Assembly: GCF_947492455.1 (NCBI RefSeq)
Contig: NZ_CANLNB010000005.1
Coordinates: 124,001-188,000, forward strand
DNA from: an uncultured Aliiroseovarius sp.
Lineage (GTDB): Bacteria > Pseudomonadota > Alphaproteobacteria > Rhodobacterales > Rhodobacteraceae
Length of the DNA: 64,000 bases
Direction: 5' to 3'
Part shown: piece after piece, positions 1 to 9,837 of the stretch
Numbering within the stretch: the first letter of the stretch is position 1
Layout of the letters: each line of letters begins with the position of its first letter
Made by a program: the position numbers and the translations under genes
The notes under the pieces: generated by a model
What the model saw: the letters and a program-made list of their open reading frames with translations, nothing else
What the model was told of the DNA's origin: nothing
Databases searched by the model: none

Positions 1-678
1 GCTCGCGTTCTGTTTGACGCTTTCGGTCAGGCCGTTGGCGACTGGCAGCAGATCATCGCGCTTTTGGCTGTGCTGTCCATGTTCCTTGGGGCCTTCGCAG
101 CGATCGGTCAAACCAACATCAAGCGTCTGATGGCGTATTCGTCCATCGCCCATATGGGCTTTGCTTTGCTGGGTCTGGCCGCAGGCAGCGAATATGGCGT
201 GCAGGCGATGCTGCTGTACATGGCCGTGTACCTGACAATGAATATCGGCACCTTTGCCTTCATCATGTCGATGGAGCGCGATGGCCGGCCGGTTACCGAC
301 ATCTCTGCCCTGAACCAGTTTGCCGTAAACGACAAGCTGAAGGGTCTGGCGATGCTGATCCTGCTCTTCTCGCTGGCTGGCGTGCCGCCGATGCTGGGCT
401 TCTTTGCCAAGTATGGTGTGCTGATCGCTGCTGTTCAGGCCGGAATGGCGTGGCTGGCGGTGGCGGGTGTGATCGCCTCGGTCATCGGTGCCTTCTACTA
501 CCTGCGCATCGTCTACTACATGTATTTCGGTGAAGAAGGTGAGGGCGTCGAGCTGAACATGTCGCCTGCCGCATGGGCCGCCCTGATGGGATCGGCTGCG
601 ATCATCCTGCTGGGTGTCGTGAACTTCTTCGGCATCGAAGGCGCCGCTGCTGCGGCTGCTGAAGCCCTTGTCAAATAA
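1..678 (+). CDS. nuoN: NADH-quinone oxidoreductase subunit N, C-terminal part (5' end outside window)
   Basis: The reading frame is open from base 1 and gives about 225 residues, roughly the C-terminal half of NuoN (family length near 480). NuoN is a proton-pumping membrane subunit of respiratory complex I. What shows it is the run of hydrophobic helices with the family block around [20 protein letters not shown], followed by the [18 protein letters not shown] segment with the loop Pro and the helix Lys typical of antiporter-like subunits. The stop overlaps the next gene by 11 bases, as expected at the end of a nuo operon leading into birA. The start codon lies outside the window. Confidence 0.95.
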   Translation, partial: ARVLFDAFGQAVGDWQQIIALLAVLSMFLGAFAAIGQTNIKRLMAYSSIAHMGFALLGLAAGSEYGVQAMLLYMAVYLTMNIGTFAFIMSMERDGRPVTDISALNQFAVNDKLKGLAMLILLFSLAGVPPMLGFFAKYGVLIAAVQAGMAWLAVAGVIASVIGAFYYLRIVYYMYFGEEGEGVELNMSPAAWAALMGSAAIILLGVVNFFGIEGAAAAAAEALVK

Positions 679-1435
679 AGCTCTGCCCAAATGGCCCGAA
701 GGTGTTGAGAAACGCGTTCTGGCCAGTGTGGACAGCACCAATGAAGAGGCCCGGCGTATTGCGCCGGGCCTTTTGGGCCCCACATGGGTGCTTGCACATC
801 AGCAAACCGCCGGGCGCGGACGTCGGGGCAGGCCGTGGGCCGCGCCACGCGGCCACTTCTCGGCCACGCTGGTCATGCGCCCCAATGAAACCCCGGATCA
901 GGTTGCCCTGCGCAGTTTTGTGGCGTCCTTGGCGCTTTACGATGCGTTTGCCACGGCCACCGGGCGCACCAGTGGGTTGTCGCTGAAATGGCCCAATGAC
1001 GTGCTTTTGAATGGCGGGAAGGTCGCTGGCATCCTTTTGGAAAGCGCTGGCCTTGCAGGTGGGCAGGTCAGCCACATCGCCATCGGCATTGGCGTCAACC
1101 TGATCGACGCGCCGCAGACCGAGCAAGTTGAAACTACTGCCGTGGCTCCCGTTAGTTTGGCAGGCGAGACCGGCGTACAACTCACGCCCGCAGAGTTTCT
1201 GGGCTTTCTGGCCCCGGCCTATCAACACTATGAAACCCAGTTCACAACCTACGGGTTCGAGCCAATTCGCGAAGCGTGGCTGGCCCGTGCCGCCCGTCTG
1301 GGTGAGGTCATTACCGCCCGCACCACCCGCGACGAATACGTGGGACGATTTGAAACAGTGGACGCGCAGGGCAACCTTGTCCTATCAACAGCAAAATCCC
1401 GCGAGGTCATCCCCGCGGCCGAGATCTTTTTCTGA
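668..1435 (+). CDS. birA: Biotin--[acetyl-CoA-carboxylase] ligase
   Basis: Cytoplasmic enzyme that makes biotinyl-5'-AMP and transfers biotin to the lysine of biotin carboxyl carrier proteins. The 255-residue protein has the ligase signature GRGRRGRPW (about residues 49-57), [19 protein letters not shown] near 109-127 (cut here only as a description of the block), and a small C-terminal domain. There is no N-terminal helix-turn-helix, so this is a group I ligase rather than a BirA repressor. The start is a TTG inside the end of nuoN; the 11-base overlap suggests translational coupling. coaX follows after 11 bases, so the gene is part of the nuo-birA-coaX-rnj run. Confidence 0.93.
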   Translation: MSNKALPKWPEGVEKRVLASVDSTNEEARRIAPGLLGPTWVLAHQQTAGRGRRGRPWAAPRGHFSATLVMRPNETPDQVALRSFVASLALYDAFATATGRTSGLSLKWPNDVLLNGGKVAGILLESAGLAGGQVSHIAIGIGVNLIDAPQTEQVETTAVAPVSLAGETGVQLTPAEFLGFLAPAYQHYETQFTTYGFEPIREAWLARAARLGEVITARTTRDEYVGRFETVDAQGNLVLSTAKSREVIPAAEIFF

Positions 1436-1446
1436 AGGAGTGGCCC

Positions 1447-2226
1447 ATGCTTCTGGCCATTGACTGCGGCAATACGAACACCGTTTTCTCGATCTGGGAT
1501 GGCGAAAAATTCCTGTGCACGCTCAGAACGTCTACCCACCATTCGCGGACGGCGGATGCCTATTTCACATGGTTCTCGACGCTGATCAATCACTACAAGA
1601 TTGATCCCGAGATTACCGGCGTGGTGATCAGCTCGACTGTTCCGCGCGTGGTCTGGAACTTGCGCGTTTTCGCAGACCGTTTCTTTGGCTTGCGCCCGCT
1701 GGTTGTGGGCAAACCTGACTGCCTGCTGCCCGTCGCTCCCCGCGTGGATCAAGGGACCACGCCCGGCCCCGACCGTCTGGCCAATGCCGTAGCCGGGTTT
1801 GAACGTTATGGCGGCGATTGCATGGTTGTCGATTTCGGCACCGCGACCAATATCGACGTTGTGGCCCATGATGGGGCTTACATCGGCGGCGTGATTGCCC
1901 CGGGCGTAAACCTGTCGCTGGAAGCGTTGCACCAAGGGGCCGCCGCTTTGCCGCATGTGGACGTTACCCAACCTGACAAGGTTATCGGCACCAACACCGT
2001 GGGCTGTATTCAGTCCGGCATCTTTTGGGGCTACGTGGGTCTTGTGCAAGGGCTGGTGCAGAAGGTGAAAGACGAATACGGCCTTCCCATGAAGGTCATT
2101 GGAACCGGAGGGCTCGCGCCGCTCTTTGAACAAGGCGCGCATCTATACGACGAGATCGATGAAGATCTGACCATGCACGGGCTTGTGCGCATCTATGATT
2201 ACAATAAGGAACAGGGCAACATATGA
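1447..2226 (+). CDS. coaX: Type III pantothenate kinase
   Basis: Phosphorylates pantothenate, the first step of coenzyme A synthesis, in the cytoplasm. The 259-residue protein starts with the ASKHA phosphate-binding motif AIDCGNTNT (residues 4-12) and carries the second motif VDFGTATNIDVV near residue 130, including the acidic residue used in catalysis. GTPGPDRLANA (about residues 104-114) is the usual pantothenate-side loop. A good ribosome site (AAGGAG) lies just upstream of the ATG. Its stop overlaps the start of rnj by four bases (ATGA), so the two are likely translated together. Confidence 0.95.
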   Translation: MLLAIDCGNTNTVFSIWDGEKFLCTLRTSTHHSRTADAYFTWFSTLINHYKIDPEITGVVISSTVPRVVWNLRVFADRFFGLRPLVVGKPDCLLPVAPRVDQGTTPGPDRLANAVAGFERYGGDCMVVDFGTATNIDVVAHDGAYIGGVIAPGVNLSLEALHQGAAALPHVDVTQPDKVIGTNTVGCIQSGIFWGYVGLVQGLVQKVKDEYGLPMKVIGTGGLAPLFEQGAHLYDEIDEDLTMHGLVRIYDYNKEQGNI

Positions 2227-3884
2227 GCGCTGAGCGTCTGATTTACCTCCCGCTGGGGGGCGCCGGCGAGATCGGCATGAACGCCTATGTCTATGGCTAT
2301 GGTAAGCCCGGCAAGGAACGTCTGATCCTTGTGGATCTGGGCGTGACCTTCCCGGATATGGACACCACGCCGGGCGTGAACCTAATCATGCCGGACATTT
2401 CGTGGCTAGTGGAAAATGTCGACCGTCTGGAGGCCATCTTCATCACCCACGCGCACGAGGATCACGTGGGCGCGGTGGGTCGCCTCTATTCGAAACTGAA
2501 GGCGCCGATCCACGCGCGCCCCTTCACCCGTTACCACGCGCAGCGCAAGCTGGAGGAAGCCGGGCAAGTGCCCGAGGTCGTCGTGACCGCAGGCGTATAT
2601 CCGCAGGTGATCGAGGCTGGCCCCTTCAAGGTCAGCTATCTGCCGCTCAGCCACTCGATCCCCGAAAGCGCGGGTCTGATCATCGACACGCCCGCAGGTC
2701 GCATTGTGCACACGGGCGACTTCAAGCTGGATGAAACCCCGGTGCTGGGAGATGCGTTCGACGAAGACCTGTGGCGCGAGGTGGCAAAACCGGGCGTGAA
2801 GGCACTGGTCTGCGATTCAACCAACGTGTTCTCGCCCGCACCGGGCCGCTCCGAGGCCGAGGTCGGCCCCGAGCTGATTGAGCTTTTGAAGGACGCGCCG
2901 CATATGGTTGTTGCAACCACCTTTGCGTCGAACGTGGCGCGGGTGAAGCAGTTGGCTGAAGCTGGCAAGGCCGCCGGGCGCTCGATCTGCCTGTTGGGCC
3001 GCGCGATGCGCCGGATGATCCAAGCGGGGATCGAAACCGGCGTGCTGGACGACTTCCCGACCACCGTGACGCCGGAAGACGCGCGCGACATCCCGCGTGA
3101 AAACCTGATGCTGATCGTGACCGGATCGCAGGGCGAACGCCGTGCGGCGTCGGCCCAACTGGCGCGGGGCAAGTATATGGGGCTGTCGATGGCGGAAGGG
3201 GACATGTTCCTGTTCTCGTCCAAGACCATTCCGGGCAACGAACGCGGTGTGATCCGCATCATGAACGCGTTCTCGGAGATGGGCGTGGAACTGGTCGCCG
3301 AAAACGACCGCTATCACGTTTCGGGCCACGCGAACCGCCCGGATCTGCAGCGCGTGCATGAGATCATCAACCCCGAAATGGTCATCCCGATGCATGGCGA
3401 ACACCGCCACTTGCGCGAACATGCCAAACTGGCCGAGAAGGGCGGACGCCCCTCGATGGTCGTGGTGAACGGTGCCGTTTGCGACCTGACCGGAGACGTG
3501 CCGCATGTGGTGGAACATGTTGAAACGGATCGCATTTATTTGGATGGAGACATCCTGATCGGCGCGCTGGACGGGATCGTCCGCGACCGGATCCGGCTGG
3601 CCCTGAACGGCCATGTGATCGTTAACGTCATTCTGGACGGCGATGAGCCGCTGGGCGAGCCATGGGTCGAGCTGATGGGCCTGCCCGAGGTCGGCCATTC
3701 TAACGCGCCGCTGGTCGATGTGCTTGAAGAAGATTTGGGCCAGTTCCTGATGCGCGCCGCGAACAAGACGCTACGCGACGAAGACAAACTGGCGGATGAA
3801 CTGAAACGCATCGCGCGCAAATCCACCAATGACGAGATCGGGCGCAAGCCGGAAGTCACGGTTGTGGTCAGCCGCTTGGAGTGA
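2223..3884 (+). CDS. rnj: Ribonuclease J
   Basis: Metallo-beta-lactamase/beta-CASP RNase with endonuclease and 5'-3' exonuclease activity, used in RNA maturation and decay. The 553-residue protein has the metal-binding motif HAHEDH at residues 76-81, the beta-CASP blocks around residues 225-345, a second metal-site segment VSGHANRPDL, and the C-terminal domain ending in VTVVVSRLE. Length is the family's usual 550-560. It overlaps coaX by four bases and is followed by a strong bidirectional terminator. Together with the RNase E gene further on, this genome has both degradative enzymes, which is normal for Rhodobacterales. Confidence 0.96.
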   Translation: MSAERLIYLPLGGAGEIGMNAYVYGYGKPGKERLILVDLGVTFPDMDTTPGVNLIMPDISWLVENVDRLEAIFITHAHEDHVGAVGRLYSKLKAPIHARPFTRYHAQRKLEEAGQVPEVVVTAGVYPQVIEAGPFKVSYLPLSHSIPESAGLIIDTPAGRIVHTGDFKLDETPVLGDAFDEDLWREVAKPGVKALVCDSTNVFSPAPGRSEAEVGPELIELLKDAPHMVVATTFASNVARVKQLAEAGKAAGRSICLLGRAMRRMIQAGIETGVLDDFPTTVTPEDARDIPRENLMLIVTGSQGERRAASAQLARGKYMGLSMAEGDMFLFSSKTIPGNERGVIRIMNAFSEMGVELVAENDRYHVSGHANRPDLQRVHEIINPEMVIPMHGEHRHLREHAKLAEKGGRPSMVVVNGAVCDLTGDVPHVVEHVETDRIYLDGDILIGALDGIVRDRIRLALNGHVIVNVILDGDEPLGEPWVELMGLPEVGHSNAPLVDVLEEDLGQFLMRAANKTLRDEDKLADELKRIARKSTNDEIGRKPEVTVVVSRLE

Positions 3885-3910
3885 TCCACGCGCACGCGCT
3901 GAAACAAAAA

Positions 3911-3942
3911 CGCGACGCCCGATCAGGCGTCGCGTTTTTTTT
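3911..3942. terminator. Bidirectional intrinsic terminator between rnj and the helicase gene
   Basis: A perfect 9-bp stem (3911-3919 with 3926-3934) with a 6-base loop, flanked by A residues on the left and eight T residues on the right. It can stop transcription from both convergent genes. Confidence 0.9.
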
Positions 3943-3963
3943 GTGCATAGGGCGGGGCAGGGA

Positions 3964-5382
3964 TTATCCTGCGCGGCGCTCGTCAAAGCTCTTGGCGATG
4001 AACTCGGGCAGGTGATCACCCATGCCAACGACCTTGTTGCCGCCACCGCGCGTGTTGCCACGGCCACGGGATTTGTTGCGATCGTTGCGCTCGGGCTTGG
4101 CTTCGGGCTTCGGCTGTTCGGCTGGGGCGGCCTCGACCACCTCGTCCTTCGGCTTGGTGCTCTTGCGCTGACGGGTGGGCTTTTCGGCCTTCTCCTCGTC
4201 CGTTTTTGCGCGGCTGCGCTTGGGCTTTTCGTCTTTCAGCGGGCTGTCGACGCGCGGGATCTCTTTCTCGATCAGGCGCTCGACCGCATCCAGGTTCTTT
4301 TCATCGCGCGGCTCGCAGATCATCACGGCCTTGCCTTCGCGACCCGCACGGCCCGTACGACCGATCCGGTGGACATAGTCCTCGGCATGGCCGGGAACGT
4401 CGAAGTTGAACACGTGGCTCACATTCGGAATGTCCAGCCCACGGGCGGCCACGTCAGAGGCGCAGAGGAACTGAAGCGTGCCTTGGCGGAATCCATCCAG
4501 CACTTCCATGCGTTTGGATTGGTCCAGATCGCCGTGGATTGGCGCCGCGTTATAGCCGTATTTCTTCAGCGATTTCGCGCAGATATCCACATCTGTCTTG
4601 CGGTTGCAGAAGATGATCGCGTTGGTGCATTTTTCGCCCTCGCGTTCGATCAGCGCACGCAACAGCTTGCGCTTCTCGCTCGCAGCACGGTCGCGGCGCG
4701 AGGCCTTGAACATGCACAGTTCCTGCGTGATCGTCTCGGATGTGGTGGCCTGACGGGCGACCTCGATCCGTTCGGGGTTTGACAGGAAGGTGTTGGTGAT
4801 CCGCTCGATCTCGGGTGCCATCGTGGCCGAGAAGAACAGCGTCTGGCGGGTGAACGGGGTCAGGCCGAAGATGCGTTCGATGTCGGGGATGAACCCCATG
4901 TCGAGCATCCGGTCGGCTTCGTCCACAACCATGATCTGCACGCCGGTCAGCAAAAGCTTGCCGCGCTCAAAATGATCCAGAAGGCGGCCCGGGGTGGCGA
5001 TCAGAACGTCAACGCCGCGGTCGATCAGTTGATCTTGTTCCTTGAAGCTAACACCGCCGATCAGAAGGGCTTTGGTCAGTTTCACGTGTTTGGCGTAAAC
5101 GTCGAAGTTTTCGGCGACCTGTGCGGCCAACTCGCGTGTCGGGCAGAGCACCAGCGAGCGCGGCATGCGCGCGCGGGCGCGGCCACGTGCAAGGGCCGAG
5201 ATCATCGGTAGAGTAAACGAGGCTGTCTTGCCTGTGCCGGTCTGAGCAATGCCCAACACGTCGCGGCCTTCGAGGGCAGGGGGAATAGCGCCTGCCTGAA
5301 TGGGGGTGGGGCTTTCATAGCCCGCTTCGTCAATAGCTTTCAGCACCTTGGGGCTGAGTTTCAAGTCAGAAAATTTGGTCAT
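3964..5382 (-). CDS. DEAD-box ATP-dependent RNA helicase (RhlE type)
   Basis: RNA-unwinding ATPase. The 472-residue protein shows the canonical order: Q motif (SPTPIQ), Walker A AQTGTGKT near residues 46-53, PTRELA, TPGR, DEAD within VVDEADRMLD, SAT, and the second RecA domain with RGLDIP and HRIGRTGRAGR. A basic, Lys/Glu-rich tail with Arg-Gly repeats (about residues 380-472) is typical of RhlE-like helicases and probably contacts RNA. It is convergent with rnj and monocistronic. Its cellular substrate (ribosome assembly, cold adaptation or the RNase E complex) cannot be told from sequence. Confidence 0.93.
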   Translation of the reverse strand: MTKFSDLKLSPKVLKAIDEAGYESPTPIQAGAIPPALEGRDVLGIAQTGTGKTASFTLPMISALARGRARARMPRSLVLCPTRELAAQVAENFDVYAKHVKLTKALLIGGVSFKEQDQLIDRGVDVLIATPGRLLDHFERGKLLLTGVQIMVVDEADRMLDMGFIPDIERIFGLTPFTRQTLFFSATMAPEIERITNTFLSNPERIEVARQATTSETITQELCMFKASRRDRAASEKRKLLRALIEREGEKCTNAIIFCNRKTDVDICAKSLKKYGYNAAPIHGDLDQSKRMEVLDGFRQGTLQFLCASDVAARGLDIPNVSHVFNFDVPGHAEDYVHRIGRTGRAGREGKAVMICEPRDEKNLDAVERLIEKEIPRVDSPLKDEKPKRSRAKTDEEKAEKPTRQRKSTKPKDEVVEAAPAEQPKPEAKPERNDRNKSRGRGNTRGGGNKVVGMGDHLPEFIAKSFDERRAG

Positions 5383-5559
5383 GTATGTCCTGTATCACGG
5401 ACATCCTGCGCCCGTGCGGCTGAACGAGGGAGGCCCGTATGGCGTGCGCTTTCGCGTCCCTCTCTGATGAAGAAGTGCCTAAAGAAAAAAGGCGCTAGGG
5501 TCAATGACATGGGTCAGTTTGCGTGAATTGCGGCTGAAAACGTGCTGCTGTTGCATGGA

Positions 5560-6183
5560 TCACGCGCTTGGATGCAGTTCAGGTTGATACCCGGCGCGAA
5601 GAGTCGCGACGGTTGGGGCCGGGGTCAGGACCTCGATCTTTGCGGCAGGGCGGTTTTTCTGGGCATCATACCCATGTGGTGTAAATCGGCGCGCGGCATT
5701 CCCGATCAACAGGTGAGGTTGATTGTCATGCAGAATGAAAATTCCGTCTGGCAGATCCGCGCATTCTGCGCTGTGCCGAATTTGCTTGCGATTGCGGGTC
5801 ACGCGGGAGGTGTGCAGCAAGCGGTCCATTTTCAGATGACCCATCGGGCCATGCGCTTTCGCCCATGCTGCCTTGAAACGGCGGTAGGCGTCTGGGCGAC
5901 AATAGGCGCAGGGGCGATGGCCAGCGGCAAGGCCGACGGCCTCATCCAGAAAGAACAGTGGCGTCCACGCCCGCGTGGGCATTGGGCCGTGATAGCGGCC
6001 TTTAGGGTGCTCTAGATCGCAGATGATCCAGTGTTGATGCTTCCAACGTGAGGTGCCAAGCCGCCCCTCTGAAAAGGGCAGGATGCCGCGGTTTCCGGTG
6101 AACATCCCGCGGGATTGCTCCGCCACGATCTCGCCCGTGGGCAAAACGCGGTTTTGCAGGGGCGCGGGGCGTGGCGGGCACAT
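5560..6183 (-). CDS. Conserved protein of unknown function with a CxxC pair, downstream of prfC
   Basis: A 207-residue soluble protein starting three bases after the prfC stop, so it is probably cotranscribed with prfC. I do not recognise a named family. Visible features are a PTGEIVAEQSRGMFTGNRG block near the N terminus, a CAYCRPDAYRRF segment near residue 91 with a CxxC that could bind metal, and many His residues. The CxxCRP arrangement recalls small zinc or Ada-like metal knots, but this is only a resemblance. No signal peptide or membrane segment is seen. The ORF is well supported by codon pattern and operon spacing. Confidence 0.7.
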   Translation of the reverse strand: MCPPRPAPLQNRVLPTGEIVAEQSRGMFTGNRGILPFSEGRLGTSRWKHQHWIICDLEHPKGRYHGPMPTRAWTPLFFLDEAVGLAAGHRPCAYCRPDAYRRFKAAWAKAHGPMGHLKMDRLLHTSRVTRNRKQIRHSAECADLPDGIFILHDNQPHLLIGNAARRFTPHGYDAQKNRPAAKIEVLTPAPTVATLRAGYQPELHPSA

Positions 6184-6186
6184 GGT

Positions 6187-7803
6187 TCAGACCATCATTT
6201 CTTTGGTGGCCGATAGCCTTAGGTCCGGATAGTCTCGTTCAACACGGTCGATATCCCATTGAAGTCGCGTCAAAAACACCGGATCTCCGTCGTTGTCATG
6301 GGCGATGTGTTGCTTGTTGGCATTCACCAGCTTTTCGATCTCGTCCTTGTCGCCGATGATCCAGCGGGCTGAGGTGAACTGAGACTGTTCAAAGCGCACG
6401 GGCAGGCCGTATTCCAGCTCGATCCGACTGGCGAGGACTTCGAATTGCAGTGCACCGACGACGCCGACGATGAAGCCCGAGCCGATGTTCGGTTTGAACA
6501 CCTTTGCAGCGCCTTCTTCAGCAAACTGCATCAGCGCCTTTTCAAGGTGCTTGGCTTTCATCGGGTCGCCCGCGCGGACACCCTGCAGAAGTTCCGGCGC
6601 AAAGGACGGAATGCCAGTGGCGCGGATCATCTCGCCCTCGGTCAGGGTGTCGCCGATGCGCAACTGCCCGTGGTTCGGGATGCCGATGATATCGCCTGCC
6701 CAGGCCTCTTCTGCGAGCTCGCGGTCAGAGGCGAGGAACAGCACCGGGTTCGACACCGCCATCGGCTTTTTCGAGCGCACATGGGTCAGTTTCATGCCGC
6801 GCTTAAAGTGGCCCGAGGCCAGACGCATGAACGCCACGCGGTCGCGGTGTTTCGGGTCCATGTTGGCCTGAACCTTGAAGACAAAACCGGCGACTTTCTT
6901 TTCCTCGGGCGCGATGGCGCGGGGATCGGCCTGTTGCGGCTGCGGTTCCGGGCCGTAATTCGCGATGCCCTGCATCAGTTCCTGCACGCCGAACGAGTTG
7001 ATCGCCGAGCCGAACCAGATCGGCGTCATGTGGCCTTCCAGCACGGATTTGGGGTCGAGTGCGGGAAGAAGTTCTTTCGCCATCTCGACCTCTTCCAGAA
7101 ACTTCTCAAGCAGATGCTCGGGCACATGCTCGGCCAGTTTCGGGTCGTCCAGACCGTTGATCTCGATGGTTTCGGCGACGACATTTCGGTCGGCGCGGTC
7201 CATCAGCTCTAGACGGTCATTCAGCAGGTCATAGCACCCCATAAAATCACGCCCCATGCCGATCGGCCAGCTGGCGGGCGTCACATCAATGGCGAGGTTT
7301 TCTTGGATTTCGTCAATGATATCAAACGTATCACGGCTTTCCCGGTCCATCTTGTTACAGAAGGTCAGGATCGGAAGATCGCGCAGGCGGCAGACTTCGA
7401 ACAGTTTCTGCGTCTGGCTTTCCACGCCTTTCGCCCCGTCGATCACCATCACGGCCGCGTCCACTGCGGTCAGCGTGCGATAGGTGTCTTCCGAGAAGTC
7501 CGAGTGGCCGGGCGTGTCGACAAGGTTGAAGCGGTACTTGCCGAAATCAAACGACATGGCGGATGCCGAGACCGAGATGCCCCGGTCCTGTTCCATCTTC
7601 ATGAAGTCGGATCGCGTGCGACGTGCCTCGCCCTTGGCGCGCACCTGTCCGGCCATCTGAATGGCGCCACCATACAGAAGGAATTTCTCGGTCAGGGTCG
7701 TCTTGCCGGCATCCGGGTGGCTGATGATCGCAAAGGTGCGACGGCGCGCAATCTCGGGCGGCAATTCGGGGCGGTTTGTGTTCGTATCCAACATGGGTCG
7801 CAT
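6187..7803 (-). CDS. prfC: Peptide chain release factor 3
   Basis: Translational GTPase that recycles RF1/RF2 from the ribosome after peptide release. The 538-residue protein has the G1 motif SHPDAGKTTLTEK near the N terminus, DTPGHSDFSEDTYRT (G3), NKMDRE (G4), and the RF3-specific domains II and III. Length is standard (about 530). The in-frame start at 7803 gives MRPMLDTNTN; a second ATG at 7794 (MLDTNTN) is equally plausible and neither has a clear ribosome site. The gene downstream starts after three bases. Confidence 0.95.
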   Translation of the reverse strand: MRPMLDTNTNRPELPPEIARRRTFAIISHPDAGKTTLTEKFLLYGGAIQMAGQVRAKGEARRTRSDFMKMEQDRGISVSASAMSFDFGKYRFNLVDTPGHSDFSEDTYRTLTAVDAAVMVIDGAKGVESQTQKLFEVCRLRDLPILTFCNKMDRESRDTFDIIDEIQENLAIDVTPASWPIGMGRDFMGCYDLLNDRLELMDRADRNVVAETIEINGLDDPKLAEHVPEHLLEKFLEEVEMAKELLPALDPKSVLEGHMTPIWFGSAINSFGVQELMQGIANYGPEPQPQQADPRAIAPEEKKVAGFVFKVQANMDPKHRDRVAFMRLASGHFKRGMKLTHVRSKKPMAVSNPVLFLASDRELAEEAWAGDIIGIPNHGQLRIGDTLTEGEMIRATGIPSFAPELLQGVRAGDPMKAKHLEKALMQFAEEGAAKVFKPNIGSGFIVGVVGALQFEVLASRIELEYGLPVRFEQSQFTSARWIIGDKDEIEKLVNANKQHIAHDNDGDPVFLTRLQWDIDRVERDYPDLRLSATKEMMV

Positions 7804-7898
7804 ATAGCGACGCGGGCAGGGGCGCGCAACATGCAGGTTGCGTTCCCACAGCGTGGACCGCTAGGTGTTGGACAACAACAAATGCAGCGGAGGGTCAC

Positions 7899-8678
7899 AT
7901 GGATCTGGGAATTTCGGGAAAGAAGGCGCTGGTCTGTGCGTCGTCCAAAGGGCTGGGCCTTGGTTGTGCGCAAGCTTTGGCGCGCGAGGGCGTGTCGTTG
8001 GTGATGAATGCGCGGAACGAGGGGCCTTTGTTAGAGGCAGCTGACGCGATCCGCGCGGAAACCGGGGTCGAGGTTGTAACGGTCGCTGCCGACATCACCG
8101 CGGAAGACGGGCGCGCAGAGGTTCTGAAGGCGGCGGGCGAGGTCGATATCCTTGTGACCAACGCAGGCGGGCCGCCGCCTGGCACTTGGACAGATTGGGA
8201 GCGGGACGCATTCATCGACGCGTTTGACGCCAACATGCTGACCCCGATTGCGTTGATGCAGGCCCTGATCCCGGGCATGGCAGATCGCGGCTGGGGTCGT
8301 GTCGTCAACATCACCAGCGTCTCGGTCAAAGCGCCGATCGCGGTTCTGGGCCTGTCCAATACGGCGCGGACTGGATTGACTGGCTTCGTCGCAGGTGTCT
8401 CGCGCCAGATGGCGGGGCAGGGGGTGATCATCAACAACCTGTTGCCGGGGTTGCATGACACGGACCGCATGATTTCGCTGGATCAGGCCGCAGCGGATGC
8501 AGGCGGTGTGTCCTTTGACGAAGCGCGCGCCCAGAAGTATGCCACGCTTCCCGCAGGCCGTTACGGCACAAAGGAAGAGTTCGGCGCCACCTGTGCTTTC
8601 ATGTGCTCGCAGCACGCGGGGTTCATGGTGGGCCAGAATGTGCTGCTGGATGGCGGCGCCACGAACACCACGCTTTAA
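7899..8678 (+). CDS. SDR-family oxidoreductase with altered catalytic residues
   Basis: A 259-residue Rossmann-fold protein of the short-chain dehydrogenase/reductase family. The start at 7899 is chosen because GCGGAGGG precedes it; the frame is open further upstream. The cofactor motif is ASSKGLGLG (about residues 14-22), and NAGG is present. The catalytic Ser remains (NITSVSV), but where classical enzymes have YxxxK the sequence is SNTARTGL, giving Tyr to Ser and Lys to Arg. The C-terminal LLDGGATNTTL matches FabG-like proteins. It resembles a divergent 3-oxoacyl-ACP-reductase-like subgroup; substrate unknown. An aldo-keto reductase gene follows about 100 bases downstream. Confidence 0.88.
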   Translation: MDLGISGKKALVCASSKGLGLGCAQALAREGVSLVMNARNEGPLLEAADAIRAETGVEVVTVAADITAEDGRAEVLKAAGEVDILVTNAGGPPPGTWTDWERDAFIDAFDANMLTPIALMQALIPGMADRGWGRVVNITSVSVKAPIAVLGLSNTARTGLTGFVAGVSRQMAGQGVIINNLLPGLHDTDRMISLDQAAADAGGVSFDEARAQKYATLPAGRYGTKEEFGATCAFMCSQHAGFMVGQNVLLDGGATNTTL

Positions 8679-8783
8679 ATCCACAAAGATCGGGTCGCGG
8701 CGCGGGGGAAGGCTTGTGATTTTCCCCGGCATGCATACCTTTGCCGTCACACCAAATTGACCGTCCGATAAGGGAGACACAGG

Positions 8784-9827
8784 ATGCGTATGAACAAGCT
8801 TGCCGGTGGCGTACTCGAAGTCAGTGCGCTTAGCCTTGGCTCGATGCTGTGGGGGTCAACGAATACCGAGGCCGAAGGTCACGCGCAGATCGACATGTTC
8901 CTGGATCATGGCGGCAACTTCATTGATACCGCCGAGATGTACCCGGTGAACCCGATCAAGGCCGAGCGCTGTGGCGCGTCAGAGGCCGTTATCGGCACTT
9001 GGCTGGCAAAATCGGGGCGCCGCGATGAGGTGGTCATCGCCACCAAAGTCTCGGGCGACAATCCGGGCTGGAAGCGTGACGGTAAGGGCTATGACGGTGC
9101 AATCATCCATCAGGCGGTGGACGAGTCGCTTGAGAAGCTGCAGACCGACTATATCGACATTTATCAAACCCATTGGCCGCTGCGCGGCAGCTATGCCTTC
9201 CGCCAGAACTGGACCTTTGACCCGTCTCACCAGAATCGCGAAGAAACCGAAGCGCATATGCGCGACGTGCTGACCGCAATGGCCGAGGTCGTGGCGGCCG
9301 GCAAGGTCCGCCATTTCGGTCTGTCCAACGAAAGCGCGTGGGGAACGGCCCAATGGCTGCGTATCGCCCGCGAAATGGGCGCGCCCGAGGTGATCTCGAT
9401 CCAGAACGAATACAGCCTGATGTGCCGCTTGGCCGACACGGATCTGGCCGAGCTCTGCATGAACGAAGGCCCGCGGGTTCTGTCCTATTCGCCTTTGGCG
9501 ACGGGGCTTCTGACCGGGAAATACCAGAAGGGCGCCGTTCCGGAAGGCTCACGCATGACGCTCGCCCCGGGTCTTGGGGGGCGTGCCACTGAACGCGCTT
9601 TCCCTGCCGTGGATGCCTATCAGGCGGTGGCTGACAAGCACGGGCTAGATCTGGTCCAGATGGCGCTGGCGTTCTCAGTCTCGCGGCCCTTCATGGGCTC
9701 GACGATCTTCGGCGCATCCTCGATGGAGCAGCTGGGGCGCATTCTGGATGGCAAGGATTTGGTCTTGTCGGACGAGGTTCTGGCCGATATCGACGCCGCG
9801 CATCGCGCGCATCCGATGCCGTTCTAA
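8784..9827 (+). CDS. Aldo/keto reductase, Tas-like
   Basis: NADP(H)-dependent oxidoreductase with a TIM barrel. The 347-residue protein keeps the catalytic tetrad: Asp and Tyr in NFIDTAEMY (about residues 49-57), Lys in VIATKVSG and His in DIYQTHWP. The long loop after THWP with FRQNWTFDP is like E. coli Tas. The NADP-binding C-terminal part includes FGASSMEQL. A GGGAGAC ribosome site precedes the ATG. It lies between the SDR gene and a lipocalin gene on the same strand, with only ten bases to the latter; a shared substrate is possible but not shown. Confidence 0.92.
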   Translation: MRMNKLAGGVLEVSALSLGSMLWGSTNTEAEGHAQIDMFLDHGGNFIDTAEMYPVNPIKAERCGASEAVIGTWLAKSGRRDEVVIATKVSGDNPGWKRDGKGYDGAIIHQAVDESLEKLQTDYIDIYQTHWPLRGSYAFRQNWTFDPSHQNREETEAHMRDVLTAMAEVVAAGKVRHFGLSNESAWGTAQWLRIAREMGAPEVISIQNEYSLMCRLADTDLAELCMNEGPRVLSYSPLATGLLTGKYQKGAVPEGSRMTLAPGLGGRATERAFPAVDAYQAVADKHGLDLVQMALAFSVSRPFMGSTIFGASSMEQLGRILDGKDLVLSDEVLADIDAAHRAHPMPF

Positions 9828-9837
9828 GGAAACCAAT

